Of a stretch of 64,000 bases of DNA, positions 43,238-51,784 are shown piece by piece; position 1 is the stretch's first letter; each line of letters opens with the position of its first letter. Made by a program: the position numbers and the translations under genes. The notes under the pieces were generated by a model. That model did not search any database, was not told the origin of the DNA, and saw only the letters and a program-made list of their open reading frames with translations. Source of the DNA: Pseudomonas batumici (GTDB lineage: Bacteria; Pseudomonadota; Gammaproteobacteria; Pseudomonadales; Pseudomonadaceae); assembly GCF_000820515.1 (NCBI RefSeq), contig NZ_JXDG01000068.1, positions 62,001 through 126,000 on the forward strand, in the 5' to 3' direction.

Positions 43238-44140
43238 TTAGTGACGAGTATCTGACGGGGTGTCGACGCCGGCGCCCGCGAACAATTGCGCAATATCGGC
43301 GGCGTCGAACAGGTAACGCTGGTTGCAGAACTGGCAATCGACCTCGATGTTGCCACCGTGCTCGACCGCCAGCTGCTGGGCATCTTCCTGCCCCAGGCTG
43401 ACCAAGGCATTGCCCGAACGCTCCCGCGAACAGCTGCAGTGGAAACGCAGCGGCTGGAGGTCGAACAGGCGCACGGCCTCTTCGTGGTAGAGACGGTGCA
43501 GGACGGTTTCGTTGTCCAGGCCCAGCAGTTCGTCGGCGGTCAGGGTGCTGCCCAAGGCCGTCAGGTGCTGCCAGCTGGCGTCGCGCTCGTCCTGGTCGCG
43601 CAGGCGGTCGGCAGGCAGTTGCTGCAGCAGCATGCCACGGGCACGACGGCCGTCGGCATGGAGCCAGAAGCGTGTGCCGACCTGCTGGGACATGACGAAG
43701 TAGTTGGTGAAACAGTCCGACAGGGTTTCGCCATCGAGATCGACGATGCCCTGGTAGCGCTGGCCCTGGGTCGGATCGACGGTCAGGGCGAGGACACCGT
43801 TGGGCATCAGGTCGGCCAGGGTCGCGTCGGCGCCGATCTGCTCCGCGTCGTAGCGGGCCAGGCCACGGATTTCGCGCTCGCTGGAGCATTCGATCATCAA
43901 CAGCGGCACCGGGCCTTCGGAACGCGCCTGGAGAATCAGCAGGCCGTCGAATTTCAGGGTACCAACCAACAACGACGCGGCGGCCATCAGTTCGCCGAGC
44001 AGTTGCGCGACAGGCTCAGGGTAAGTGTGCTTGGCCAGCACTTCGGCGTAGCTGTGCTCCAGCGACACCAGTTCGCCGCGGGTGTCGCTGTCATCGAAGA
44101 TGAAGCGCTGGGTGTAGTCGGTGTCCGGTAGATCTGACAT
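43238..44140 (-). CDS. hslO: Hsp33 redox-activated chaperone
   Basis: This 300-residue holdase chaperone is switched on by oxidation. The zinc-binding redox module at the C-terminus is CSC (LRFHCSCSRERS, near residue 236) with CQFC (near 267), the four Cys that coordinate Zn in the resting form. The start at 44140 (MSDLPDTDYTQRFIFDDS) is the conserved one; a longer frame has no family similarity. It follows hslR on the same strand, the usual heat-shock neighbour pair. Confidence 0.96.
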   Translation of the reverse strand: MSDLPDTDYTQRFIFDDSDTRGELVSLEHSYAEVLAKHTYPEPVAQLLGELMAAASLLVGTLKFDGLLILQARSEGPVPLLMIECSSEREIRGLARYDAEQIGADATLADLMPNGVLALTVDPTQGQRYQGIVDLDGETLSDCFTNYFVMSQQVGTRFWLHADGRRARGMLLQQLPADRLRDQDERDASWQHLTALGSTLTADELLGLDNETVLHRLYHEEAVRLFDLQPLRFHCSCSRERSGNALVSLGQEDAQQLAVEHGGNIEVDCQFCNQRYLFDAADIAQLFAGAGVDTPSDTRH

Positions 44141-44313
44141 AGGTATCGATTCTGAAAGTAGGAATAGGGGTGTTCGGCCCAGGAAAGATGAGCATTTTAT
44201 GAACAAACGGGATCTGTACCAAGCAACATGGGGGCGAATGTCGGCCAGTCAAGGACATAAGATCCTTTAAACCGTGCGCGGCCAGTGAGGGCAGCGGTGA
44301 ATCCCGCATCGCA

Positions 44314-44337
44314 ATCGCCAGCAAGCCGGCTCCTACA
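44314..44337 (-). repeat. single REP element supplying the hslR stop codon
   Basis: One REP arm (ATCGCCAGCAAGCCGGCTCC then TACA) overlaps the 3' end of hslR. The TAG in the arm's TGTAGGAG is the hslR stop, so the insertion or drift of this element set the C-terminus of the protein. Confidence 0.88.
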
Positions 44338-44734
44338 CGCCACTGTCACGGAACTTGAACAAATCTCGTCGCTGTTTCTTGCTCGGCTTGCCATCGGTGG
44401 TCAGGCCCAGAGCACCGGCCTTGCGTTGCGCCGCGGCGGCCTCGCGCCTGGCCAAGCTTTCCTCGGTTTCAGCATAGAGCGTCTGCGCTTCGGGAGCGCC
44501 GCGGCGGACCAGTGACAGCGCCTGCACCACCACCGTCCGTTCGTCGAAACCGGTGCGAATCTGTATTTCGTCGCCCACCCGCGGCTCCTTGCCCGGCTTG
44601 CAGCGCTCGCCGCGACAATGCACCTTGCCGCTTTCAATCGCCGCCTTGGCCAGGGCACGGGTTTTATAGAAGCGCGCCGCCCACAACCATTTGTCCAGCC
44701 GAACCTTGTCGTCCTCTTCCGCCTTTTGCGCCAC
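44333..44734 (-). CDS. hslR: Hsp15 S4-domain RNA-binding protein
   Basis: This 133-residue protein has an S4 RNA-binding domain (VRLDKWLWAARFYKTRALAKAAIESGKV, residues about 11-38, with GERCKPGKEPRVGDEI following) and a basic, Ala-rich tail. Hsp15 rescues 50S subunits that carry a nascent chain with tRNA after heat shock. Its TAG stop lies inside a REP arm, an unusual 3' end. hslO follows downstream. Confidence 0.95.
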   Translation of the reverse strand: MAQKAEEDDKVRLDKWLWAARFYKTRALAKAAIESGKVHCRGERCKPGKEPRVGDEIQIRTGFDERTVVVQALSLVRRGAPEAQTLYAETEESLARREAAAAQRKAGALGLTTDGKPSKKQRRDLFKFRDSGV

Positions 44735-44951
44735 TGCCCTTCCTCAAACTGAAATATTGTCGAACTGTACTACCGTTGCCGTCGAAGCTGAACGGCCCTG
44801 GTCAGTCTAGAATGCCAGCTGATCCAAGGGGTAATTTCACGACCTGAAACAGGTCGCAGAGATAACTGTCGCCATTTACCCGATATTCTGCGTGAATACC
44901 GCGATTACGGCTGCCGGGCAGCCAGAGCGCCTTTCTCATCGGTTGAGCATT

Positions 44952-45434
44952 TTGAAGACATTTGACCATTTGACTGTAGTGGGTCTGCGCGAGTGGGTGG
45001 CGCTTCCGGATCTGGGAGTCGCCGGCCTGCGGGCAAAGATCGACACCGGCGCCAGCACCTCCAGCCTGCACGCCACCGATATCGAGCCGTTCGAGCGCGA
45101 CGGGAAGCCGTGGGTACGTTTTACCGCCCATCTGGGCAGCGTGGTGCAACTGCGTCACCGGCGCTGCGAAGCGCCGCTGCTGACGATGAAGACCATCAAG
45201 AGCTCCAACGGCCAGGCCCAGGTGCGTTACGTGATCGCCACCACCCTGGCCCTGGGCGACCGGGTCTGGCCGGTGCAATTCACCCTCGCCTGCCGCAAGG
45301 CCATGCGCTATCGCCTGTTGCTCGGTTCCAAAGCCCTGATCGATGGCCAACTGGTGGTCAATCCAGAGCACAAATACGTTCAAGACAAACCGGTTTTCCC
45401 GGTCACTACTACCTCTGCCACAGGTGTTGCATGA
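44952..45434 (+). CDS. rimB: RimB-type retropepsin-like zinc protease
   Basis: This protein of about 160 residues belongs to the family annotated as ATP-dependent zinc protease (retropepsin-like). The DTG-type motif is in LRAKIDTGASTSSLHA and the closing block is RYRLLLGSKALIDGQLVVNP. In Pseudomonas the rimB gene next to rimK takes part in the RimABK system that alters glutamate tails on ribosomal protein S6. The start is uncertain: the TTG at 44952 opens the conserved KTFDHLTVVGLREW, while an in-frame GTG at 44892 would add 20 residues. Its stop overlaps the rimK start (ATGA). Confidence 0.8.
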   Translation: MKTFDHLTVVGLREWVALPDLGVAGLRAKIDTGASTSSLHATDIEPFERDGKPWVRFTAHLGSVVQLRHRRCEAPLLTMKTIKSSNGQAQVRYVIATTLALGDRVWPVQFTLACRKAMRYRLLLGSKALIDGQLVVNPEHKYVQDKPVFPVTTTSATGVA

Positions 45435-46336
45435 AGATCGCTGTGCTGTCGCGTAACCCGCGTCTGTATTCCACTCGTCGCCTGGTAGAGGCCGGCGTCG
45501 CCCGCGGCCATGAGATGGTGGTGGTCGACACCTTGCGCGCCTATATGAACATCGCCAGCCACAAGCCGCAGATCCACTATCGCGGCAAACCCCTGGAGGG
45601 TTTCGATGCGGTGATCCCGCGGATCGGCGCGTCGGTGACCTTTTATGGCTGCGCGGTACTGCGCCAGTTCGAAATGATGGGGGTGTTTCCCCTCAACGAG
45701 TCGGTGGCCATCGCCCGTTCACGGGACAAGCTGCGCTCGCTGCAATTGCTGTCGCGGCGCGGGATCGGCTTGCCGGTGACCGGTTTTGCCCACTCGCCGG
45801 ACGATATCCCCGACCTGATCGCGATGGTCAACGGCGCGCCGCTGGTGATCAAGGTGCTCGAAGGCACCCAGGGCATCGGCGTGGTGCTGTGCGAAACGGC
45901 GACGGCGGCGGAGTCGGTGATCGAGGCGTTCATGGGCCTGAAGCAGGACATCATGGTCCAGGAATACATCAAGGAAGCCGGTGGCGCCGATATCCGCTGC
46001 TTCGTGGTGGGCGACAAGGTGATCGCGGCGATGAAGCGCCAGGCCAAGCCCGGGGAGTTCCGCTCCAACCTGCATCGCGGCGGCAGCGCCAGCCTGATCA
46101 AGATCACCCCGGAAGAACGCATGACCGCCATTCGCGCCGCCAAGGTGATGGGCCTGAGCGTGGCCGGGGTGGATATCCTGCGCTCCAATCACGGGCCGCT
46201 GGTGATGGAGGTGAACTCCTCGCCGGGCCTGGAAGGGATCGAGGTGACCACCGGCAAGGATGTGGCCGGGATCATCATCGAGCACATCGAGAAGAATGGC
46301 GGCCCGAACATGACCCGGACCAAGGGCAAAGGCTGA
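45431..46336 (+). CDS. rimK: RimK ribosomal protein S6 glutamate ligase
   Basis: This 301-residue ATP-grasp enzyme adds glutamates to the C-terminus of ribosomal protein S6. Visible blocks are MKIAVLSRNPRLYSTRRL, the ATP-grasp lysine region APLVIKVLEGTQGIGVVL (near residue 141), EYIKEAGGADIRCFVVGDKVIAAMKR and the metal-binding VMEVNSSPGLEGIE. The start overlaps the rimB stop by four bases, so they are translationally coupled. In Pseudomonas the system affects ribosome make-up and virulence or surface behaviour. It converges with envZ, nine bases away. Confidence 0.95.
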   Translation: MKIAVLSRNPRLYSTRRLVEAGVARGHEMVVVDTLRAYMNIASHKPQIHYRGKPLEGFDAVIPRIGASVTFYGCAVLRQFEMMGVFPLNESVAIARSRDKLRSLQLLSRRGIGLPVTGFAHSPDDIPDLIAMVNGAPLVIKVLEGTQGIGVVLCETATAAESVIEAFMGLKQDIMVQEYIKEAGGADIRCFVVGDKVIAAMKRQAKPGEFRSNLHRGGSASLIKITPEERMTAIRAAKVMGLSVAGVDILRSNHGPLVMEVNSSPGLEGIEVTTGKDVAGIIIEHIEKNGGPNMTRTKGKG

Positions 46337-46345
46337 GGCTGAGCC

Positions 46346-47659
46346 CTAGACGGCGTCGCGGGGCAGCATCAGCCCCAACGGCAGGCGAACCCGCGCTTCC
46401 AGACCACCACCGGTGCGGTTGCGCAGTTCGACATTGCCGCCATGCATCGCGGCGATCCGCTTGACGATCGCCAGCCCCAAGCCCGTGCCCTTGCCGCCAC
46501 GGGCCTTGTCGCCCCGGGTGAAGGGGTTGAAGATGCCTTCCAGTTCCGCCGGATCGATCCCCGTGCCCCGGTCCATGACGCTCAGCACCACATAAGGTGC
46601 GCTGCTGTCGCCCGAGACATAGGCCGCCACTTCCACGCCTTCGCCGGCATGGTGCAAGGCGTTGCCGATCAGGTTGTTCAACAGCCGCTTCATCGACACC
46701 CGGCGCAACGGAAACGGCTGGATCGGTTGCAGCCGTGTGCGCACCCGCTCTTCGGTCTGGTTGTAGGGCACCACCACCTCGCGCACCAGTTCGCTCAGGT
46801 CGACCTCTTCCACCGATTCGTCACGACCGTCGCGGATAAAGGCGAGGAACTGGTCGAGAATGGCGTCCATGTCCTCGATATCCCGCACCATTTCATCGCT
46901 GAGATCATCGTGGCGGCCCATCAGCTCCAGCGACAGGCGCAACCGCGTCAACGGCGTGCGCAAGTCATGGGACACCCCCGCCAGCATCAGTTCCCGCTCT
47001 CGCCCCGCCTGTTCGACGTCCTCGGCCATCTGGTTGAAGGCCCGGTACACCTCGGTCATTTCGCTCGGGGTATCACTGATCGGCAGCCGTACGCTACGTC
47101 CCTGGCCCAGCTGCCGCGCCGCGTCCACCAGGCGCTTCAACGGCTGGTTGAGCTGGCTGACGAAGATCCAGGCCGATGCGGTGGAGAGCAGCCCGATCGC
47201 CAGGAACCAGCCCAGCACGCTCCAGATCTTCTGCCCGCGCAACGGATGCGGGTACAGCGGCACTTTCAACCAACCCGCGCCCAGGCTCGGCGCCCGCACC
47301 CACAGGGCCGGTGGCGAATGCATGCGCAGCCGCACCTCGGTGTCGGCTCCCAGCTCGGCCTGCATCTGGCGTTGGTAGATCTCACTGTAGGGCCAGTGCT
47401 GCTCGCCTTCCGGCACCCCGCCACTGACCACCCGGATCAGGCCGGCTGCATCGGCGATCTTGTCGCGATCATCCTCGTCCGCCGCCCAATAGGCGCGCAA
47501 GGTCAGGGCCACGCCGTGACTGTACTGACGGTCCACCAGCACGTCTTCGTTCATCAGCAGGTACACCAGGGTCAGCGCCTTGGAGAACAGCACGACGATC
47601 AGCACCAGCCAGAGGGTGCGGGCGAAGAAACTTTGGGGGAACCAGAGAGGGGTTTTCAT
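46346..47659 (-). CDS. envZ: sensor histidine kinase EnvZ/AmgS
   Basis: This 437-residue inner-membrane sensor has a first transmembrane helix (about 12-36), a periplasmic domain (about 37-150), a second helix near GWFLAIGLLSTASAWIF and then HAMP. The kinase H-box is LAGVSHDLRTPLTRLRLSLEL (phospho-His in SHDLR), followed by N-box NLIGNALHHAGEG and G-boxes DRGTGID and KGTGLGLAIV. In P. aeruginosa the AmgS orthologue senses membrane stress from misfolded proteins, for example with aminoglycosides. The ATG at 47659 is preferred over a longer frame. It follows ompR on the same strand. Confidence 0.93.
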   Translation of the reverse strand: MKTPLWFPQSFFARTLWLVLIVVLFSKALTLVYLLMNEDVLVDRQYSHGVALTLRAYWAADEDDRDKIADAAGLIRVVSGGVPEGEQHWPYSEIYQRQMQAELGADTEVRLRMHSPPALWVRAPSLGAGWLKVPLYPHPLRGQKIWSVLGWFLAIGLLSTASAWIFVSQLNQPLKRLVDAARQLGQGRSVRLPISDTPSEMTEVYRAFNQMAEDVEQAGRERELMLAGVSHDLRTPLTRLRLSLELMGRHDDLSDEMVRDIEDMDAILDQFLAFIRDGRDESVEEVDLSELVREVVVPYNQTEERVRTRLQPIQPFPLRRVSMKRLLNNLIGNALHHAGEGVEVAAYVSGDSSAPYVVLSVMDRGTGIDPAELEGIFNPFTRGDKARGGKGTGLGLAIVKRIAAMHGGNVELRNRTGGGLEARVRLPLGLMLPRDAV

Positions 47660-47798
47660 GGGCAGCCGCTGGACACTTTGCAGAAGCGAGCGGGCGGGCT
47701 CGCATATTGCGGATTGCGACTCGCCCGGGGGCTTGCGCACACCCGGGCGAATCGTTCCTACCAATCAACCGGTGCCAGCCAAGAGGCACCCGGCATCG

Positions 47799-48539
47799 TC
47801 ACTTGGTCGCGGTGCCGTCCGGCACGAACACATAACCCACGCCCCAGACGGTCTGGATGTAGCGCGGCTTGGACGGGTCCGGTTCGATCATGCGACGCAG
47901 ACGGGAAATCTGCACGTCGATGGAACGCTCCAGAGCATCCCATTCACGACCACGGGCCAGGTTCATCAGTTTGTCGCGGGTCAGCGGCTCGCGGGCATGC
48001 ATGACCAGCGCCTTGAGCACGGCGAACTCACCGGTGGTGAGCATGTGCACTTCCTCGCCGCGCTTGAGTTCGCGGGTGGCGAGGGACAGTTCGTAGTCAC
48101 CGAAGGTCACGCTTTCGTCTTCGCTGCCCGGTGCGCCCGGCACCGGTGCCGACTGGCGGCGCAACACGGCCTTGACCCGGGCCATCAGTTCATCGGGGTT
48201 GAAGGGTTTGGCCAGGTAGTCGTCGGCCCCCAGCTCCAGACCCTTGATCCGGCTCAGCTCGTCGCCCTTGGCGGTGAGCATGATGATCGGCACCTGGTTG
48301 TTCGCCGCGCGCAGGCGGCGACAGGCGGTCAGGCCGTCTTCGCCGGGCAGCATCAGGTCCAGGACCACCAGGTTGAACACTTCGCGTGACAGCAGGCGGT
48401 CCATCTGTTCTGTATTGGCCACTGCGCGGGCCCGATAGCCCTTGCTGGTGAAAAACCGTTCCAGCAGGCTGCTCAGCCCCGGATCGTCATCAACGATGAG
48501 AATTTTTTCGCCTTCAGCAGTGTTTGCAGTGCTGCTCAT
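47799..48539 (-). CDS. ompR: response regulator OmpR/AmgR
   Basis: This 246-residue OmpR-class regulator has a receiver domain with the acidic pair in LIVDDDPG, phospho-Asp in LVVLDLMLPGEDG (near residue 62), Thr in IIMLTAKG and Lys in YLAKPFNPDE. A winged-helix DNA-binding domain follows (about 150-240, ending RYIQTVWGVGYVF). It is the partner of the kinase encoded downstream (139 bases). The ATG at 48539 is chosen because it starts the conserved region; an upstream ATG adds eight residues. Confidence 0.95.
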   Translation of the reverse strand: MSSTANTAEGEKILIVDDDPGLSSLLERFFTSKGYRARAVANTEQMDRLLSREVFNLVVLDLMLPGEDGLTACRRLRAANNQVPIIMLTAKGDELSRIKGLELGADDYLAKPFNPDELMARVKAVLRRQSAPVPGAPGSEDESVTFGDYELSLATRELKRGEEVHMLTTGEFAVLKALVMHAREPLTRDKLMNLARGREWDALERSIDVQISRLRRMIEPDPSKPRYIQTVWGVGYVFVPDGTATK

Positions 48540-48877
48540 TGGATGCTCCTTTGATCTCGGCACGCATTATGGGGTCTGCGGCCCTTATCCGTATCCGGTG
48601 CATTGTTAGCAGATTTTTCCTCAACTACCAGTAAACGCTCTAAAGACCCGCGCGGGCGCACAATCCCCGCAAGCCCGGAACGCCGGTTATAATGCGCCGC
48701 CTCTTGTCTCAGGCAACGTCTGATCATTGCTGTGCGGTGCCGCTCTTTATTTTCCAAGGCACACAGCAATGTGCTGATTTCATGGGTCTCAAGGCTGCCT
48801 TTTGATCCCAAACCAGATGCGTCCCCATGGCTTGAGAGCCCCGACGCATCTGCTTTCACACTTTGTCAGGTGGTTTT
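48540..48877 (+). promoter_or_regulatory. ompR/tex divergent region with tex promoter and structured leader
   Basis: This 338-base gap has no convincing gene. A perfect TATAAT (48688-48693) about 185 bases before tex is the likely tex -10. The implied long leader contains two strong dyads: CATTGCTGTG (48725-48734) with CACAGCAATG (48762-48771), and AGATGCGTC (48815-48823) with GACGCATCT (48843-48851). The second ends 26 bases before the tex start. Neither is followed by a T-run. Confidence 0.6.
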
Positions 48878-51202
48878 ATGGACAGCATCAACAGCCGCAT
48901 CGCCGAAGAACTCGGCGTCCGCCCACAACAGGTCGAAGCGGCCGTCGCTCTACTCGATGAAGGCTCCACCGTGCCCTTCATCGCGCGCTACCGCAAGGAA
49001 GTCACCGGCAGCCTGGATGACACCCAGCTGCGTCATCTGGAAGAACGCCTGCGTTACCTGCGGGAACTCGACGAACGGCGTATCAGCATCCTCGCCAGCA
49101 TCGAGGAGCAAGGCAAGCTGACCCCGGAACTGGCCCGTGAGATCAAGCTGGCCGACACCAAGACCCGTCTCGAAGACCTTTACCTGCCGTACAAGCAGAA
49201 GCGCCGCACCAAGGGCCAGATCGCCCTCGAAGCCGGCCTCGGCGAACTGGCGGACGGCCTGTTCAACGATCCGTCGCTGACCCCGGAAAGCGAAGCGGCA
49301 CGCTTCGTCGACGGCGAAAAAGGCGTGGCGGACGTGAAGGCGGCGCTGGAAGGCGCCAAGTACATCCTGATGGAGCGCTTCGCCGAAGACGCCGGCCTGC
49401 TGGACAAGCTGCGCAACTACCTCAAGCAGGAAGCCACCCTCAGTGCCCGGGTGATCGCCGGCAAGGAAGAAGAAGGCGCCAAGTTCCGCGACTACTTCGA
49501 ACACGACGAACCCCTGAAAAGCATGCCGTCGCACCGCGCCCTGGCGATTTTCCGCGGCCGCAACGAGGGCATCCTGGGCTCCGCGCTGAAAGTCGGCGAC
49601 GAGCTGCCGGGCACCCTGCACCCGTGCGAAGGCATGATCGGCCAGCACGTCGGCATCCAGAACCAGAACCGCCCCGCCGACAAATGGCTCGGCGAAGTGG
49701 TGCGCTGGACCTGGAAGGTCAAGCTCTACACCCACCTGGAAACCGACCTGCTGGGCGAGCTGCGCGACGGCGCGGAAACCGAGGCGATCAACGTCTTCGC
49801 CCACAACCTGCACGACCTGCTGCTGGCCGCTCCGGCCGGCCCGCGCGCCACCCTGGGCCTGGACCCGGGCCTGCGCACCGGCTGCAAGGTCGCGGTGGTC
49901 GACGCCACCGGCAAGCTGCTGGACCACGCCACCGTCTACCCGCATGTACCGCACAACAAGTGGGACCAGACCCTGGCCGTGCTCGCCGCCCTGTGCGCCA
50001 AGCACTCGGTGGACCTGATCGCCATCGGCAACGGCACCGCCAGCCGCGAAACCGACAAGCTGGCTGCCGAGCTGATCAAGAAATACCCGGCCATGAAGAT
50101 GACCAAGGTCATGGTCTCCGAAGCCGGTGCATCGGTGTATTCCGCCTCTGAGTTGGCGGCCAAGGAATTCCCCGACCTGGATGTGTCGATCCGCGGCGCC
50201 GTGTCCATTGCCCGCCGCCTGCAGGACCCGCTGGCCGAACTGGTGAAGATCGACCCGAAATCCATCGGCGTCGGCCAGTACCAGCACGACGTGTCCCAGC
50301 TCAAGCTGGCCCGTGGCCTGGATGCGGTGGTGGAAGACTGCGTGAACGCCGTGGGCGTGGACGTGAACACCGCCTCGGTGGCGCTGCTGGCACGGATTTC
50401 CGGCCTCAACACCACTCTGGCGCAGAACATCGTCAACCACCGCGATGAAAACGGTGCGTTCAAAACCCGCGCCGCGCTGAAGAAAGTCGCCCGCCTGGGC
50501 GAGAAGACCTTCGAGCAGGCCGCCGGCTTCCTGCGGGTGATGAACGGCGACAACCCGCTGGACTCCTCCGCGGTGCACCCGGAGGCCTACCCGCTGGTGC
50601 AGCGCATCGCCGCCGAAACCGACCGCGACATCCGCTCGCTGATCGGCGACGCCGGCTTCCTCAAGCGCCTGGACCCGAAGAAGTTCACCGATGAAACCTT
50701 CGGCCTGCCCACCGTCACCGACATTCTCCAGGAACTGGAGAAGCCGGGCCGCGACCCGCGTCCCGAGTTCAAGACTGCTGCGTTCCAGGACGGCGTCGAG
50801 GACCTCAAGGACCTCGAGCCCGGGATGATCCTCGAAGGCGTGGTGACCAACGTCACCAACTTCGGTGCCTTCGTCGATATCGGCGTGCACCAGGACGGCC
50901 TGGTGCATATCTCGGCGCTGTCCGAGAAGTTCATCAAGGACCCGCGTGAAGCGGTGAAAGCCGGTGATGTGGTGAAGGTCAAGGTCATGGAAGTCGACAT
51001 CCCGCGCAAACGCGTCGGCCTGTCGATGCGCATGAGCGACACCCCGGGCGAGAAGGTCGACGGTGCCCGTGGCTCGCGTCCGGGCTCGGCGCCACGGCCG
51101 TCGCAGAACAACGCGCCACGCAAGGAAAGCACGGCCGCCGCGCCGAGCAACAATGCCATGGCCTCGCTGTTCGCCAACGCCAAGCAGTTGAAGAAACGCT
51201 GA
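48878..51202 (+). CDS. tex: Tex family RNA-binding protein
   Basis: This 774-residue protein has an N-terminal Tex domain (to about 200), a YqgF/RNase H-like domain starting near residue 325 (LGLDPGLRTGCKVAVVDATG), helix-hairpin-helix repeats (about 500-560, VNTASVALLARISGLN) and a C-terminal S1 domain (GVVTNVTNFGAFVDIGVHQDGLVHIS, around 655-680). A low-complexity Ser/Pro/Ala tail follows. Tex proteins bind nucleic acid and affect transcription and toxin expression. The ATG at 48878 follows a GTCAGGTGG ribosome site. It overlaps the thioesterase gene by one base. Confidence 0.96.
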   Translation: MDSINSRIAEELGVRPQQVEAAVALLDEGSTVPFIARYRKEVTGSLDDTQLRHLEERLRYLRELDERRISILASIEEQGKLTPELAREIKLADTKTRLEDLYLPYKQKRRTKGQIALEAGLGELADGLFNDPSLTPESEAARFVDGEKGVADVKAALEGAKYILMERFAEDAGLLDKLRNYLKQEATLSARVIAGKEEEGAKFRDYFEHDEPLKSMPSHRALAIFRGRNEGILGSALKVGDELPGTLHPCEGMIGQHVGIQNQNRPADKWLGEVVRWTWKVKLYTHLETDLLGELRDGAETEAINVFAHNLHDLLLAAPAGPRATLGLDPGLRTGCKVAVVDATGKLLDHATVYPHVPHNKWDQTLAVLAALCAKHSVDLIAIGNGTASRETDKLAAELIKKYPAMKMTKVMVSEAGASVYSASELAAKEFPDLDVSIRGAVSIARRLQDPLAELVKIDPKSIGVGQYQHDVSQLKLARGLDAVVEDCVNAVGVDVNTASVALLARISGLNTTLAQNIVNHRDENGAFKTRAALKKVARLGEKTFEQAAGFLRVMNGDNPLDSSAVHPEAYPLVQRIAAETDRDIRSLIGDAGFLKRLDPKKFTDETFGLPTVTDILQELEKPGRDPRPEFKTAAFQDGVEDLKDLEPGMILEGVVTNVTNFGAFVDIGVHQDGLVHISALSEKFIKDPREAVKAGDVVKVKVMEVDIPRKRVGLSMRMSDTPGEKVDGARGSRPGSAPRPSQNNAPRKESTAAAPSNNAMASLFANAKQLKKR

Positions 51203-51585
51203 TGGAGATTCCTGACGGCCTGACCCAGAGCGCCTTCAGCGAGATGCTCGGCTGCCGCCTGCAACGCCTGGAAACCGGTGTTGCCGAGGTGGCCCTGGCG
51301 CTGGAGCCGCACCTGCGCAATCGCGGCAACGTGATGCACGGCGGGGCGATCTTCAGCCTGGTGGACATTGCCATGGGGCTGGCCTGTTCCAGCGCCCATG
51401 GCTTCGACCAGCGCAGCGTGACCATCGAGTGCAAGATCAACTACATGCGCGCGGTGGCCGAGGGCGAAGTCCTGTGCACCGCCACGGTCATCCACCCGGG
51501 TCGCCGCACCCTGGTGGTCGAGGCCGAGGTGCGTCAAGGCGACAAACTTGTCGCGAAAGCACAAGGCACGTTCGCTGTTCTCTAG
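51202..51585 (+). CDS. PaaI-type hotdog thioesterase
   Basis: This 127-residue single hotdog-fold acyl-CoA thioesterase has the catalytic block NRGNVMHGGAIFSLVDIAMGLA (near residues 45-65, with the Asn/His-Gly-Gly pattern). The block VTIECKINYMRAVAEGEVLCTA follows. The acyl substrate is unknown. Its ATG shares one base with the tex stop (TGATG), so translation is coupled, and it is followed by a terminator-like hairpin. Confidence 0.88.
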   Translation: MEIPDGLTQSAFSEMLGCRLQRLETGVAEVALALEPHLRNRGNVMHGGAIFSLVDIAMGLACSSAHGFDQRSVTIECKINYMRAVAEGEVLCTATVIHPGRRTLVVEAEVRQGDKLVAKAQGTFAVL

Positions 51586-51612
51586 CCGCTCCCGCTCGAT
51601 TTGGGTTAATTT

Positions 51613-51642
51613 CGACACTGTGAACGCAGTGTCGGGGTTTTC
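51613..51642 (+). terminator. hairpin terminator after the tex-thioesterase pair
   Basis: Arms CGACACTG (51613-51620) and CAGTGTCG (51627-51634) with a six-base loop, then GGGTTTTCC. It lies 27 bases after the thioesterase stop. Confidence 0.7.
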
Positions 51643-51784
51643 CCTGTCACCGCCTCCGACCCAGGGAAGAAGTGTCGGCGTTTTCTGATATTTACCAGGC
51701 GACCACGCCAGTTCTCAACTTCACCCTTGTAGACCGTCTTGCCCACCCCCATATTGGGGCGACCGACGCGTGAAGGAATCCAAC

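Noticed and set aside
44822..44850. possible tiny gene upstream of rimB as a rimA candidate
   Set aside because: The plus-strand frame is only about 11 codons with no ribosome site; no convincing rimA could be seen.
48950..50908. 652-codon open frame antisense to tex
   Set aside because: It mirrors tex codon structure in a GC-rich genome, has low-complexity Gly/Val/His composition and no recognisable domain.
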